A stretch of 64,000 bases of DNA from Vibrio sp. STUT-A11 (GTDB taxonomy: Bacteria; Pseudomonadota; Gammaproteobacteria; Enterobacterales; Vibrionaceae), in NCBI RefSeq assembly GCF_026000435.1, contig NZ_AP026764.1, forward strand, positions 806,001 through 870,000, written 5' to 3'. Positions 1-8,384 of the stretch are shown here, one piece after another (the stretch's first letter is position 1; every line of letters starts with the position of its first letter). The notes below the pieces were generated by a model that made no database searches, was not told where the DNA came from, and saw only the letters and a program-made list of their open reading frames with translations. Position numbers and translations under genes: made by a program.

Positions 1-407
1 AAAAGCACATTGATGAAGTGGTTGAACGTTCACTTCGTGGCGCAGCACTTTGGGATGAAGTGAAAGATCGTCTTAAGTCGCATGCATTTGGGCTTTCTGG
101 TGGTCAGCAACAGCGTCTGTGTATCGCTCGTACAATTGCAATGGAACCGGATGTAATCCTAATGGATGAGCCAACATCGGCACTGGACCCAATTGCGACA
201 CACAAAATTGAAGAACTGATGGAAGAGTTGAAGAAGGACTACACCATCGTTATCGTAACCCACTCAATGCAACAGGCGCGTCGTATCTCTGACCGTACTG
301 CATTCTTCCTTATGGGTGAACTGGTTGAGCATAACGAGACGCAAGTGATCTTCAGCAACCCACAAGATGACCGAACTCAAGGTTACGTAAACGGTGACTT
401 TGGTTAA
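1..407 (+). CDS. pstB: PstB, phosphate ABC transporter ATPase (5' truncated)
   Basis: The reading frame is open from base 3 and runs off the left edge, so only about 135 C-terminal residues are present. They contain the ABC signature LSGGQQQR, Walker B VILMDEPTSALD and the H-loop VTHSMQQA. The segment GELVEHNETQVIFSNPQDDRTQGYVNGDFG is in pieces typical of PstB tails, which end with the F-x-NP and Y-x-x-G-x-F-G motifs. PstB is the cytoplasmic ATPase of the high-affinity phosphate importer PstSCAB and also signals phosphate status to PhoR. It is presumably the last gene of a pst operon to the left. A terminator follows at 723-750, with a repeat element in between. Confidence 0.93.
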   Translation, partial: KHIDEVVERSLRGAALWDEVKDRLKSHAFGLSGGQQQRLCIARTIAMEPDVILMDEPTSALDPIATHKIEELMEELKKDYTIVIVTHSMQQARRISDRTAFFLMGELVEHNETQVIFSNPQDDRTQGYVNGDFG

Positions 408-414
408 TCAACAG

Positions 415-681
415 TATACCCAAATAACCTCGAGATGCTTGGTTCAGCGAGAATGACTTGGCTCTCAGACGCGGCAACGATTTGAAGATCTAGTGGTTCT
501 AAATCAAAAATCGTTAACAAAGACTGTGAGTCAAGACAACTCGCCCTTCGGGAGCGTGTCACTGACACAATTTCTGCGTCAAATAACTTGGAAAGAGCTT
601 GCTATTCCGCTGCGTTATTTTCCTTGAACTAGCATCAGTGACAACGCTCTGAATCCGGCATCTTGAAGTCATTTGGGTATA
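415..681. repeat. 267-bp element with 24-bp terminal inverted repeats (MITE-like)
   Basis: The ends are imperfect inverted repeats: 415-438 starts TATACCCAAAT and ends AGATGC, and 658-681 read in reverse matches at 21 of 24 positions. There is no significant open reading frame inside, and a small hairpin (CTCCCGAAGGGCGAG type) sits near 540-555. The element separates pstB from its terminator. Related ends recur at 31570-31597 and 49944-49997. This looks like a short non-autonomous dispersed element common in vibrios; the family name is not known to me. Confidence 0.7.
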
Positions 682-722
682 TATATTGGCATAAATACAT
701 AACTATAAGCGATGGTAACTTT

Positions 723-750
723 GCCCCTCTTTACGAGGGGCTTTTTTTTA
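723..750. terminator. Intrinsic terminator after pstB and batD
   Basis: Stem CCCCTC / GAGGGG around 724-740 is followed by a run of eight T residues on the + strand. It lies between convergent pstB and batD and overlaps the batD stop codon. Confidence 0.85.
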
Positions 751-2391
751 TAGTTTTTCAAGCTGAGGATTAGATTGAGTTCTTTTCGTCTTGGACAACT
801 TGCTGATATTGGCCAGCAGGGAATCTGAGCTCCAAGGCTGTTGTTGAGCGCTGAAACGAGCCTGATTCATCACTTCAAGATCGTGTTTTACTGCTTCCAC
901 GACTTCTGAATTCAACGATTCACGGTTTGCATCTAAATATTCGTTAATGGCTCTTTCGATTTTGGCAGCATCGCCTTGCTTGATAACAGCCTTAAGTCCG
1001 TCAACGTTTAGCTGAGTTTGCGAATTTATCTCTCGATTTTTACTTTCTTGCGGACGCTTTTTCCAAACCACAACCGTGATGATGGATGTTATTACCCACA
1101 GTCCTGCAAAGACAAAAGTGAGCACTCGCCATAGTTCACTGACGCCACTTTGAGGAACCGGGGATTCTGTCGTTGCTGGCGCTTGTGGCAGAGTCGTTTC
1201 TGGCAAGGTGATCAAGCCCATATCACTTTGTTCTACATCCAGCTCAATGGCCGATAGTGTTGCCTGTTTGGCTGCGTCCTGGCTACTGTTCCACCAGTTA
1301 AGGGTATAGCCAGGCAGAGTAAAAGTGCCTACTTCTGTTGGTATGATCACTTGTTTCACTGTCATGGCCAGCGTGCCATCACGCGTTGTTGCAAACTGCG
1401 GTTGTTCTGGGTACACACGCAGTGACGTTGGGTAATCCATATCAATGCGAGGTAAGAACTCTGCTTGGGTTCCACGCGCCTTGATTTGAATAGTGCGAGT
1501 GATGGAAGAGCCTTGCTTTACTTTATTCAGTTCATTTGGCGATAACTTGTTACCCTCGTCGTCTTGCCAACTTTGCGTCATCTCTAACGCTGAGGCAGGC
1601 AACCATTTCCCCTGAAACTCCGCAGGAATGGCTTTGACCGTAATCGGCATTTGTTCAATGTTGGTTTTGATTGGCATGACCTTGGTCGAACCCGTCAGGC
1701 TATCACCGTAAATGTACGAACCTGTCAGCTGTGGACCATTTAACGTGTAAGTGCCGGCAGTATCCGCGGTCAAACGAAAAGATTGCTCTACAACCGTCAC
1801 TTCAAGCCCAGCCATGACTTGCTGACCTTGTTGCATTTCTCCAACGGGTTCGAGTTTCATCCCTTCAATGCTGGGAGGAATGATCTTAGGGTTGTCCAAG
1901 CGACGAGTATCTGCCTTGATAATAAGCTGCATACGCAGGTTCGCCGATTGCTGCGGATATAAAGTATGGTTGTCGACGCTCATTGAGAAGTTGAACAGAT
2001 CGTCGAGATCAGGTTCCGTTTGACTCGCGGTTACTCGCAATTTAATTGGTTCAGTACTCATTCCGTCCACGCTAAAGCTAGGAATGGTTAACACCCCTTC
2101 TTTCATCGGAGCGATAGAAATGCTCCACTCGGTACGTAAATATTTACGCCCATTAATATTATTGCTGGATCGGCCATAGCGAGGTTGCCCTAAGAAAAAG
2201 TCTTTATCTAATACACTGAAATCGATCGCATCGGAACTCAACTCCGTGTCAGCCATGATTCTCAGGTTGATGACTTCGTTTTTCACGGCTTGAGTTTTGT
2301 TGACACTTGCTTCGAGATTTTGAGCCGTTGCCGACATACTCAATAACAGGCTGGTCAAAAAAATAAAGACCAGCATTACGCCTTTTTTCAT
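748..2391 (-). CDS. batD: BatD-like oxygen-tolerance/aerotolerance membrane protein
   Basis: The protein is 547 residues if it starts at the ATG at 2391, which is preceded by AAGGAG and follows the stop of the upstream gene by 7 bases; an upstream in-frame extension to 2463 would overlap that gene and lacks a signal peptide start. Residues 1-24 (MKKGVMLVFIFLTSL..ATAQ) form a signal peptide, followed by beta-rich repeats of the BatD type (LEASVNKTQAVKNEVINLRI). One membrane helix lies at about 420-443, and a basic cytoplasmic tail follows. BatD proteins accompany MoxR, DUF58 and VWA proteins in clusters implicated in envelope stress and aerotolerance; the molecular role is unsettled. It is the last gene of the reverse-strand cluster. 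Confidence 0.82.
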   Translation of the reverse strand: MKKGVMLVFIFLTSLLLSMSATAQNLEASVNKTQAVKNEVINLRIMADTELSSDAIDFSVLDKDFFLGQPRYGRSSNNINGRKYLRTEWSISIAPMKEGVLTIPSFSVDGMSTEPIKLRVTASQTEPDLDDLFNFSMSVDNHTLYPQQSANLRMQLIIKADTRRLDNPKIIPPSIEGMKLEPVGEMQQGQQVMAGLEVTVVEQSFRLTADTAGTYTLNGPQLTGSYIYGDSLTGSTKVMPIKTNIEQMPITVKAIPAEFQGKWLPASALEMTQSWQDDEGNKLSPNELNKVKQGSSITRTIQIKARGTQAEFLPRIDMDYPTSLRVYPEQPQFATTRDGTLAMTVKQVIIPTEVGTFTLPGYTLNWWNSSQDAAKQATLSAIELDVEQSDMGLITLPETTLPQAPATTESPVPQSGVSELWRVLTFVFAGLWVITSIITVVVWKKRPQESKNREINSQTQLNVDGLKAVIKQGDAAKIERAINEYLDANRESLNSEVVEAVKHDLEVMNQARFSAQQQPWSSDSLLANISKLSKTKRTQSNPQLEKL

Positions 2392-2398
2392 CACAGGC

Positions 2399-4360
2399 TT
2401 ACCACTCCTTTTGCGATTGTTGCGGACGTTGTTTTTGCTGCGCTTGCAGCTGCATTTGTGCACGAATCAGAAAGCTTGGATCTCGCGCGCTTTCTACTGC
2501 TTCCAGACGGCGGAATTCAGGATCATCCTGCTGTGATTGGTCTGGTTGAGCCTGTACCTTCATCGGCTGACCGTCTTCCTCAGACGTATTGTCGTCTTTT
2601 TGATGGTTGCGTTCTGGTTCACTTTTTTGGTTTTCTTGCTTCTTTTCAGAATCTTGCTGGTTTTGTGACTGTTGTCCTTGCTCTTGATCCTGATCGTTTT
2701 GAGACTGTTGCTGCTGTTGCTGCTGTTGCTGCTGTTGCTGCTGTTGCTGCTGTTGCTGCTGTTGCTGCTGTTGCTGCTGTTGCTGCTGTTGCTGCTGTTG
2801 CTGCTGTTGCTGCTGTTGCTGCTGTTGCTGCTGTTGCTGCTGTTGCTGCTGTTGCTGCTGTTGCTGCTGTTGCTGCTGTTGCTGCTGTTGCTGCTGTTGC
2901 TGCTGTTGCTGCTGTTGCTGCTGTTGCTGCTGTTGCTGCTGTTGCTGCTGTTGCTGCTGTTGCTGCTGTTGCTGCTGTTGCTGCTGTTGCTGCTGTTGCT
3001 GCTGTTGCTGCTGTTGCTGCTGTTGCTTCAGTTTCTCCTCTACTACCGAGAGGTTTTTCTTCGCTGAGTCGAAATCCGGTTTTTCTTTGATCAATTCTTT
3101 GTATAGGTCCGCGGCTTCTTCGAGCTGACCATTTTTCGCCAGAGAATTAGCGAGGTTATAACGCCCTTCAAATGATGGATTGTCAGAAAACGCTTTGATT
3201 GCCATTTCATAATCTCCGCTTTGGTAACTCGCTGCACCTTTCCAATTTGGATCGGTAAACACGCTTTTGGCCTTCTCAAATTCGCCTTGTTGATAGAGCT
3301 CGGCACCTTGCTGGTTTTCATTTAAGAATGGGTTTGCTTCAACCTTAACAGTCCAGGTCATTGGCGTAAGTCCGGCGATAAATAGCCAAATGACGCCGCG
3401 ACGGAAAAGCAAAGCCGCAGGAAGTAACAGTAACGGCAATAACCAAAAACCATTATTCATTCTCGATCCAGTTTGCACTTCGTCGTTTTGTTTCGCTGAA
3501 AAGTTATTACCGGAATTATTGGTAAAAGAGGCGATGGATTCCACATCACGATTGCTATATTGAATCGGGATAAACAGGCCATCCGTTTCATTAGCAAGCT
3601 TCTGTAGGTTTTTTAAATTGGTTTTCGCGATTACCGTTGCCCCTTGATTGTTCTTGAGCTGGGAGCCACTCGGTAGCGTAATCGGTGCACCATTTGCTGT
3701 GCCTATTGCAAGGACAGATACACGGAATTTTTTACCTTTTAGCAGGTTAAGTGAGTTGGTTAGTTCAGAATCCTCAAGATCATCGGCTAATACAATAATG
3801 TCACCTTGATTGGTTCCTGCTTGCGAAAACTGATTTAACGCCAACTGAATTGCAGATGGCAGATTAGATCCTTGAAAAGGCATCAAGTCAGGGGATAAGT
3901 TCTCGATAATGCCAGCTAACGTGTTTGAGTCTGTCGTGAGAGGACTCAAGTTATACGCATCACCAGCGTAGGCGATAAGCCCTGTAGAGCCTTCTTTCCA
4001 GTTCGGTAGTAAATCCAGTGCCTTATAGCGTGTTTGTGCTAAGCGGTTTGGCTTGATATCTGTCGCGTACATGGAGCGAGACATATCGAGCACTAAGATA
4101 CGATTCTGACTCAACTTGAAGCTTGGTCGTTGATTCGATTGCCAACTTGGCCCAGCCAGTGCAATGCAAGCTAACGCCCATGAGATCCCCCAAAGAGCAA
4201 AGTAGTGCTTTGATTGCGCTGAATTCCCTAACACTTTCGCTAAGTGAGGAGCAATAAGTGCCGATCTTTTGCCCGTCAATTTCTTATTCACAGTGAGCGC
4301 GATGGGGATAGCGATCAGGCCAATAAGCCAAAGCGGGTGGAGGAAAATAAACTCAGCCAT
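2399..4360 (-). CDS. BatB/BatC fusion: VWA-TPR membrane protein with a 107-residue polyglutamine tract
   Basis: The product is 653 residues. Membrane helices lie at about 5-24, 52-71 and 303-335. A von Willebrand A domain lies between the second and third, with a MIDAS motif D-x-S-x-S at residues 92-96. TPR repeats (QQGEFEKAKSVF, YQSGDYEMAIKAF, YNLANSLAKNGQLEEA) occupy about 345-440. Residues 446-552 are all glutamine, encoded by a perfect 9-base repeat, and a Q/E/D/K-rich tail follows. VWA-TPR fusions of this kind are normal in gammaproteobacterial Bat clusters, and Q-rich linkers occur there, but a pure run this long is striking. The start overlaps the end of batA by 8 bases. The role (envelope assembly or stress, with MoxR) is inferred from family and context. 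Confidence 0.87.
   Translation of the reverse strand: MAEFIFLHPLWLIGLIAIPIALTVNKKLTGKRSALIAPHLAKVLGNSAQSKHYFALWGISWALACIALAGPSWQSNQRPSFKLSQNRILVLDMSRSMYATDIKPNRLAQTRYKALDLLPNWKEGSTGLIAYAGDAYNLSPLTTDSNTLAGIIENLSPDLMPFQGSNLPSAIQLALNQFSQAGTNQGDIIVLADDLEDSELTNSLNLLKGKKFRVSVLAIGTANGAPITLPSGSQLKNNQGATVIAKTNLKNLQKLANETDGLFIPIQYSNRDVESIASFTNNSGNNFSAKQNDEVQTGSRMNNGFWLLPLLLLPAALLFRRGVIWLFIAGLTPMTWTVKVEANPFLNENQQGAELYQQGEFEKAKSVFTDPNWKGAASYQSGDYEMAIKAFSDNPSFEGRYNLANSLAKNGQLEEAADLYKELIKEKPDFDSAKKNLSVVEEKLKQQQQQQQQQQQQQQQQQQQQQQQQQQQQQQQQQQQQQQQQQQQQQQQQQQQQQQQQQQQQQQQQQQQQQQQQQQQQQQQQQQQQQQQQQQQQQQQQQQQQQQQQQQQSQNDQDQEQGQQSQNQQDSEKKQENQKSEPERNHQKDDNTSEEDGQPMKVQAQPDQSQQDDPEFRRLEAVESARDPSFLIRAQMQLQAQQKQRPQQSQKEW
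2705..3025 (-). repeat. 9-bp tandem repeat (CAACAGCAG, about 35.7 copies) coding for polyglutamine
   Basis: On the coding strand the unit CAA-CAG-CAG repeats without visible interruption for 321 bases, giving 107 glutamine codons. Because the unit is three codons, gain or loss of units would change tract length without a frameshift. The exact copy number in the assembly may be unreliable if it was built from short reads. Confidence 0.95.
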
Positions 4361-5357
4361 GTTTTCTCCTTAGCAAGAATAACAACACGGACAGTCCCAA
4401 TGCAGCACTTAACGGGTAGCGGAACCATTCGGATTGAGGGCGCCACGTTTGGGTGTCGCTAGAGACAGGTTCTAATTGATTAATCGTTTCGTAGATGGCC
4501 TCAAGCTGCTCGGCATCTCTGGCGCGGAAATATTGACCACCCGTGACTTCGGCAATTTTGGTCAGCGTCTTTTCATCGAGATCGGCTGCGGTATCGACTT
4601 TTCGAGTCATAAAAAACTCTTTGACCATCATTTCACCGGCACCCACGCCCACGGTATAAATCGTCGCGTTGTATTTCTTAGCGATTTCTGCCGCCTCAAT
4701 AGGGTCCAATACGCCTGCGGTATTTCCGCCGTCACTGAGCAAAACCATCACTCGCTGAGGTGCGTTACTATCGACAAATGTTTTGGTGCCTAAACCAATG
4801 CCGTCACCCATTGCGGTGCTTTGCCCAACTAAGCCAATAACGGTTTGATTGATCTGTTGTATGACTGCTTGTCGATCTGCGGTAAGGGGTGTCTGTAAAT
4901 AGGCATGATTGCCAAACAATACAACACCTAAGCGATCGCCTTTACGCTTCGCGACGAAATCAGATAAGACTTTTTTTACAGCGGTAAGCCGGTCGGTAAA
5001 CTCACCGTCCAAATTCATGTCTTCTTTTTGCATTGAACCTGAAAGGTCAACGACCAGCATTAAGTCTCGGTATTTTGGTTGAAACTCTATTGGATCGCCA
5101 AACCAAACTGGTCGTGCACAGGCGATGATTAATAACGTCCATATAGCAATGGACAAGGTTTTTTGCAGCTTTTGTTTCGGCTTGTTGCTGTGTGTATTGT
5201 CTGGCAAATAAGCTAGTTTAATCTCTGCTTGCTGGCTTTCTTGTGGCAGCAGCTTGTAAACAAGCAAGGGTAGGGGCAGTAAAATCAGTGCCCACCACCA
5301 GACAAATTCAATATTCAACCATTGGCTAAGGCTGGTTGCTAAGGTTTGCTCAGTCAC
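4353..5357 (-). CDS. batA: BatA-like VWA-domain membrane protein
   Basis: I place the start at the GTG at 5357, giving 334 residues, because it sits 8 bases inside the preceding gene as expected for translational coupling. Translation from 5417 would add 20 residues read from within that gene. A membrane helix lies at about 19-36 and another at 68-84. The VWA domain follows, with the MIDAS motif DLSGS at residues 104-108 and the downstream T and D positions (TPLTADRQ, VLLSDGGNTAG). The C-terminus has a last helix (PLSAALGLSVLLFLL). BatA-type proteins work with MoxR-like chaperone ATPases in the inner membrane; the partner in this cluster is likely the BatBC fusion downstream. Confidence 0.85.
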   Translation of the reverse strand: MTEQTLATSLSQWLNIEFVWWWALILLPLPLLVYKLLPQESQQAEIKLAYLPDNTHSNKPKQKLQKTLSIAIWTLLIIACARPVWFGDPIEFQPKYRDLMLVVDLSGSMQKEDMNLDGEFTDRLTAVKKVLSDFVAKRKGDRLGVVLFGNHAYLQTPLTADRQAVIQQINQTVIGLVGQSTAMGDGIGLGTKTFVDSNAPQRVMVLLSDGGNTAGVLDPIEAAEIAKKYNATIYTVGVGAGEMMVKEFFMTRKVDTAADLDEKTLTKIAEVTGGQYFRARDAEQLEAIYETINQLEPVSSDTQTWRPQSEWFRYPLSAALGLSVLLFLLRRKHG

Positions 5358-5826
5358 GGGTGTTGGCCTTTTTCTTCGGTGGCAAAGCGTGGCTGACCCA
5401 AAAAACACAGTCTTCAATTAAATCCTGGTGCTCTCCCTGAGGGGATTTCTGATACAAGGCGGCCTGCCACTGTTGTTGTTTATCTAAGAATCGACTCTCT
5501 TCGGTATGGTAATCAAGAAATTCATACCAAGCTGCGCCAGTAAGCGGTGCAATATCTTGGCGAGGAAAGTAACTCAACGCTGCCTGACGTAAGATCTCTA
5601 AAGCAGAAGAAGGGGTATGAGGCGAGACTGAGTTTGTCAGAAGCTTCAGTGCGGTACGTTTGGCGAGCAGACGCTTAGTACGCCATTTGAAATAGAGATA
5701 TACGCCCAAAATCGTTAACACAATGCCTGTCATCAGCGCCCACCACCCCCAAGCGAGTGGCAACCAATCGGGAGCATTAGGTAAAATTAGAGGTTCTAGG
5801 TTTAAGCTTTGGTTATTTGTTGTCAT
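5350..5826 (-). CDS. DUF4381 membrane protein of the Bat cluster
   Basis: This 158-residue protein has a proline-rich extracytoplasmic N-terminus (LEPLILPNAPDWLPLAWGWW), one membrane helix at about 26-46 and a cytoplasmic region with the conserved DUF4381 pattern ALEILRQAALSYFPR and GAAWYEFLDYH. It lies between the DUF58 gene (28-base gap) and batA (8-base overlap), the usual place for DUF4381 genes in MoxR/Bat operons. No enzymatic motif is visible, and a scaffold role is only a guess. Confidence 0.82.
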   Translation of the reverse strand: MTTNNQSLNLEPLILPNAPDWLPLAWGWWALMTGIVLTILGVYLYFKWRTKRLLAKRTALKLLTNSVSPHTPSSALEILRQAALSYFPRQDIAPLTGAAWYEFLDYHTEESRFLDKQQQWQAALYQKSPQGEHQDLIEDCVFWVSHALPPKKKANTRD

Positions 5827-5854
5827 TGTTATTACTGCTATTAGAATAAGGCTG

Positions 5855-6790
5855 CTAGCTTAGTTGCTGGATTAATGGAGAGCCACTAGTTAGGCTGTTA
5901 AATGGAATCGCCATCGAATGGCATAGTTGTTTGATGGATTCCTGATGAGCTGCAAAGTGCGATTCGAGCTCACTTCTCTCTCCTTTGGAACCAAAGTTGA
6001 ACCACTGACTACGACGACCATCAGACGCTTTTACTTGTCCTCGAAAGTCCGTTTCTCCCTTTTCTAATGGGTCAAAAAACTGAATGGCTCGAACAGAGTT
6101 GTGTTGTTTCAGCCGACGCAATTGAGTCAGCTCTTTTTCACCCGTTTGTGAGAAATCACTCAGCAAAATTAGCTCACTGCCCTTAGGTGTGAGCGTGTGG
6201 AGTGTTTCGAATACTTGTGAATAAGGCATCGAACGGCTTCCATTTTCTGCTAAGAGCGACAGCTGTTCATTATGTATGTTTAGTATGGCATGTAGGATAC
6301 GCAAGCCCTGTTTTTGAAGGGAAGACGGACGAAACTCCAGGCATTGATGCCCGTCGTCAATGACAGCCCCAATGCGGTCTTTCTTCGCCAGCGTTAGCCA
6401 GATTAATACACTGGCAAAATGGGCCAGTTGAACGGACTTCAGTACATACTTTGAGCCAAAGTAAAGACTTGAACTCAAGTCGATGTATAAAATCACCGCT
6501 TGCTCTTTGTCTTCAGCGAACAATTTAGTGTGCGCTTTGCCCGTGCGTGCGGTGACGCGCCAATCAATACTGCGAATGTCATCTCCGGCCTGATATTGGC
6601 GTACTTCCATAAAGTCCATACCACGACCTTTCTGCCGACTGGTATGGCTACCGCTCATCTGTGACCAAATACTTTGCGCTGGTGGTAACCATCGGATCGA
6701 TTGGGTCCGATGATGCAGCAGTTCTTCTAAGGTTAATGTCACCCCATTCGCATGAGGTGGCAATGGCTCTTTTGCTGACATATTACTCAC
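5855..6790 (-). CDS. DUF58 domain protein
   Basis: The 311-residue protein carries the DUF58 hallmark G-x-x-x-x-x-x-R-x-Y-x-x-G-D-D-x-R-x-I-D-W (GMDFMEVRQYQAGDD then IRSIDWRVTAR) near residues 58-80. After it come K-L-F-x-E-D-x-E and a degenerate VWA-like fold (VILYIDLSSSLYFG). No signal peptide or membrane helix is obvious, so it is probably cytoplasmic. DUF58 proteins are almost always encoded next to MoxR ATPases, as here (6-base gap). They are thought to be clients or adaptors of the MoxR system. Confidence 0.88.
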   Translation of the reverse strand: MSNMSAKEPLPPHANGVTLTLEELLHHRTQSIRWLPPAQSIWSQMSGSHTSRQKGRGMDFMEVRQYQAGDDIRSIDWRVTARTGKAHTKLFAEDKEQAVILYIDLSSSLYFGSKYVLKSVQLAHFASVLIWLTLAKKDRIGAVIDDGHQCLEFRPSSLQKQGLRILHAILNIHNEQLSLLAENGSRSMPYSQVFETLHTLTPKGSELILLSDFSQTGEKELTQLRRLKQHNSVRAIQFFDPLEKGETDFRGQVKASDGRRSQWFNFGSKGERSELESHFAAHQESIKQLCHSMAIPFNSLTSGSPLIQQLS

Positions 6791-6796
6791 CCATAT

Positions 6797-7753
6797 TTAT
6801 GCGCTGCCAACAAGGTTAAGTAGCTTATCAATGACTTGATTGGCACTGATGCCTTCGGCTTGTGCGTGGTAGCTCAGCAGCAAACGGTGACGCAGCACTG
6901 GGTATGCCATGGTCTGTACGTCTTCTGGTGAAACAAAGTCACGCCCTTTGAGCCAAGCGTGAGCTCGAGCACATCGGTCTAACGCGATCGTCGCTCGGGG
7001 GCTGACACCCATTGCTAACCACTTATCCAGTTCGCTGTCATACTCGCTGGCTTGACGTGTCGCCATCACCAGACGCACGATGTATTGCTCGATAGTTTCT
7101 GCCATATGAATATCAAGCACCTCTTTACGCGCGGTGAAGATATCTTGTTGGCTGATACTTGGACGTTCGATTGCGGCTTCGCCTTTTGCTTCCCCACGGT
7201 TGATACGCAATATTGCCAGTTCGTGTTCGGCATCCGGATAATTCACTTCTAAATGCAACAAAAAGCGGTCTAACTGGGCTTCCGGAAGTGGGTAAGTCCC
7301 TTCTTGTTCGATCGGGTTCTGCGTTGCCATGACTAAGAATAGTTCTGGCAAAGCATAGGTGTGGCGCCCGGCGGTTACTTGTTTCTCGGCCATGGCTTCA
7401 AGCATGGCTGCCTGAACTTTAGCGGGCGCACGGTTGATCTCGTCGGCCAGAATGAGTGAGTTGAAGATAGGACCAGACTGAAACGTAAATTCTCCAGTTT
7501 CTGGTCGGAAGATATCCGTACCAGTTAAATCGGCAGGCAGCAAATCGGGAGTGAACTGAATACGGTGGAAATCACCTTCAACGCAGTCTGAGAGTGATTT
7601 AACGGCTCGGGTTTTTGCCAGCCCTGGCGGTCCTTCAACCAAAATGTGTCCGTCAGCAAGAAGGGCGATCAACAATTGTTTGACCAAGTCCTGTTGGCCA
7701 ATGATTTGAGACTCGAGGTATCGTTGAAGCGTTTCGAAGTTAGATTTATGCAT
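6797..7753 (-). CDS. MoxR-family AAA+ ATPase
   Basis: I place the start at the ATG at 7753 (318 residues, MHKSNFETLQRYLESQIIGQ), which matches MoxR N-termini and has a GAGAG site upstream; the frame remains open to 7801 without a good ribosome site. Walker A is GPPGLAKT at residues 41-48. Walker B is LILADEINRAP, followed by the sensor segment ATQNPIEQEGTYPLPEAQLDRF and the arginine region SPRATIALDRCARA. MoxR ATPases act as chaperones for VWA-domain partners, here DUF58, BatA and BatBC. This is the first gene of the reverse-strand cluster, so its promoter must lie in 7754-8000. Confidence 0.92.
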   Translation of the reverse strand: MHKSNFETLQRYLESQIIGQQDLVKQLLIALLADGHILVEGPPGLAKTRAVKSLSDCVEGDFHRIQFTPDLLPADLTGTDIFRPETGEFTFQSGPIFNSLILADEINRAPAKVQAAMLEAMAEKQVTAGRHTYALPELFLVMATQNPIEQEGTYPLPEAQLDRFLLHLEVNYPDAEHELAILRINRGEAKGEAAIERPSISQQDIFTARKEVLDIHMAETIEQYIVRLVMATRQASEYDSELDKWLAMGVSPRATIALDRCARAHAWLKGRDFVSPEDVQTMAYPVLRHRLLLSYHAQAEGISANQVIDKLLNLVGSA

Positions 7754-8000
7754 GATGTGGACTCTCGATATCCATTTGAGTTGATTATCCGTATTGGTCA
7801 TTTACTTGGTAGAAAAAGTTCCCAGTACGAACTTAAAAACTATCTTTTCAATATTGGGTCATTGACTCGTTTTACAAGCCTTTATGGTGGGTGAGAAAAG
7901 CAGAGTATTAGACCTTATTAGATGCTTGGTAGCGTGAAGCGATAGACTTGGATAGAATAGAGGGAGTTAAAAGTTCAATGGTTATATTTAGGTAAGTACT

Positions 8001-8201
8001 ATGAATGATTTCGAACAAGAGCTAGAGCAAATCTCCCAAGAGGTCTCTCAGGAAGAAGAAGTGAAGCTACCTTCGCTAGAAGAGCAGAAGGCAATAGCCG
8101 CAGAACTGAAAAAGCTAGAAGCAGAAGGCAAATTGACGCCAGAGATTCTAGAACAGTATTTCGGCAAGTTTAACCAAAAGAATGCAGTGCCAATTCACTA
8201 A
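8001..8201 (+). CDS. Small acidic conserved-type hypothetical protein (66 aa)
   Basis: The protein begins MNDFEQELEQISQEV and is rich in Glu, Gln and Lys, with heptad-like leucines that suggest a helical, possibly coiled-coil protein. It has no signal peptide or membrane segment. A ribosome site (AGGTAAG) lies just upstream, and a clean intrinsic terminator follows at 8213-8236, so it appears to be a genuine single-gene unit. It is divergent from moxR. I do not recognise a named family. Confidence 0.7.
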   Translation: MNDFEQELEQISQEVSQEEEVKLPSLEEQKAIAAELKKLEAEGKLTPEILEQYFGKFNQKNAVPIH

Positions 8202-8212
8202 ATTTACGACTT

Positions 8213-8236
8213 AAAGGGAGTGTTTACTCCCTTTTT
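8213..8236 (+). terminator. Intrinsic terminator of the 66-aa protein gene
   Basis: AAAGGGAG / CTCCCTTT stem with a 6-base loop, followed by T residues, starts about 11 bases after the stop codon. Confidence 0.85.
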
Positions 8237-8384
8237 CATTCTTATTGGTTTGTTTACGAATAAAACCATTCTATATCAATATGTTAGTTGACTCGTATTA
8301 GTCATTTTCATACTTGACATTATTTGCGCTCTAACCAACTCTATTGTGCAGTTCAATCTATACGGTTAGAGGAATGTTTGCGGG

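Noticed and set aside
2705..3025. Possible CRISPR array or VNTR outside a gene
   Set aside because: The repeat is a contiguous 9-bp tandem without spacers and lies in frame inside a clear coding sequence.
2458..3090. Long + strand frames coding poly-(Ala-Val) and poly-Leu
   Set aside because: They are the other-frame readings of the 9-bp polyglutamine repeat in the Bat gene and have no ribosome sites or plausible protein content.
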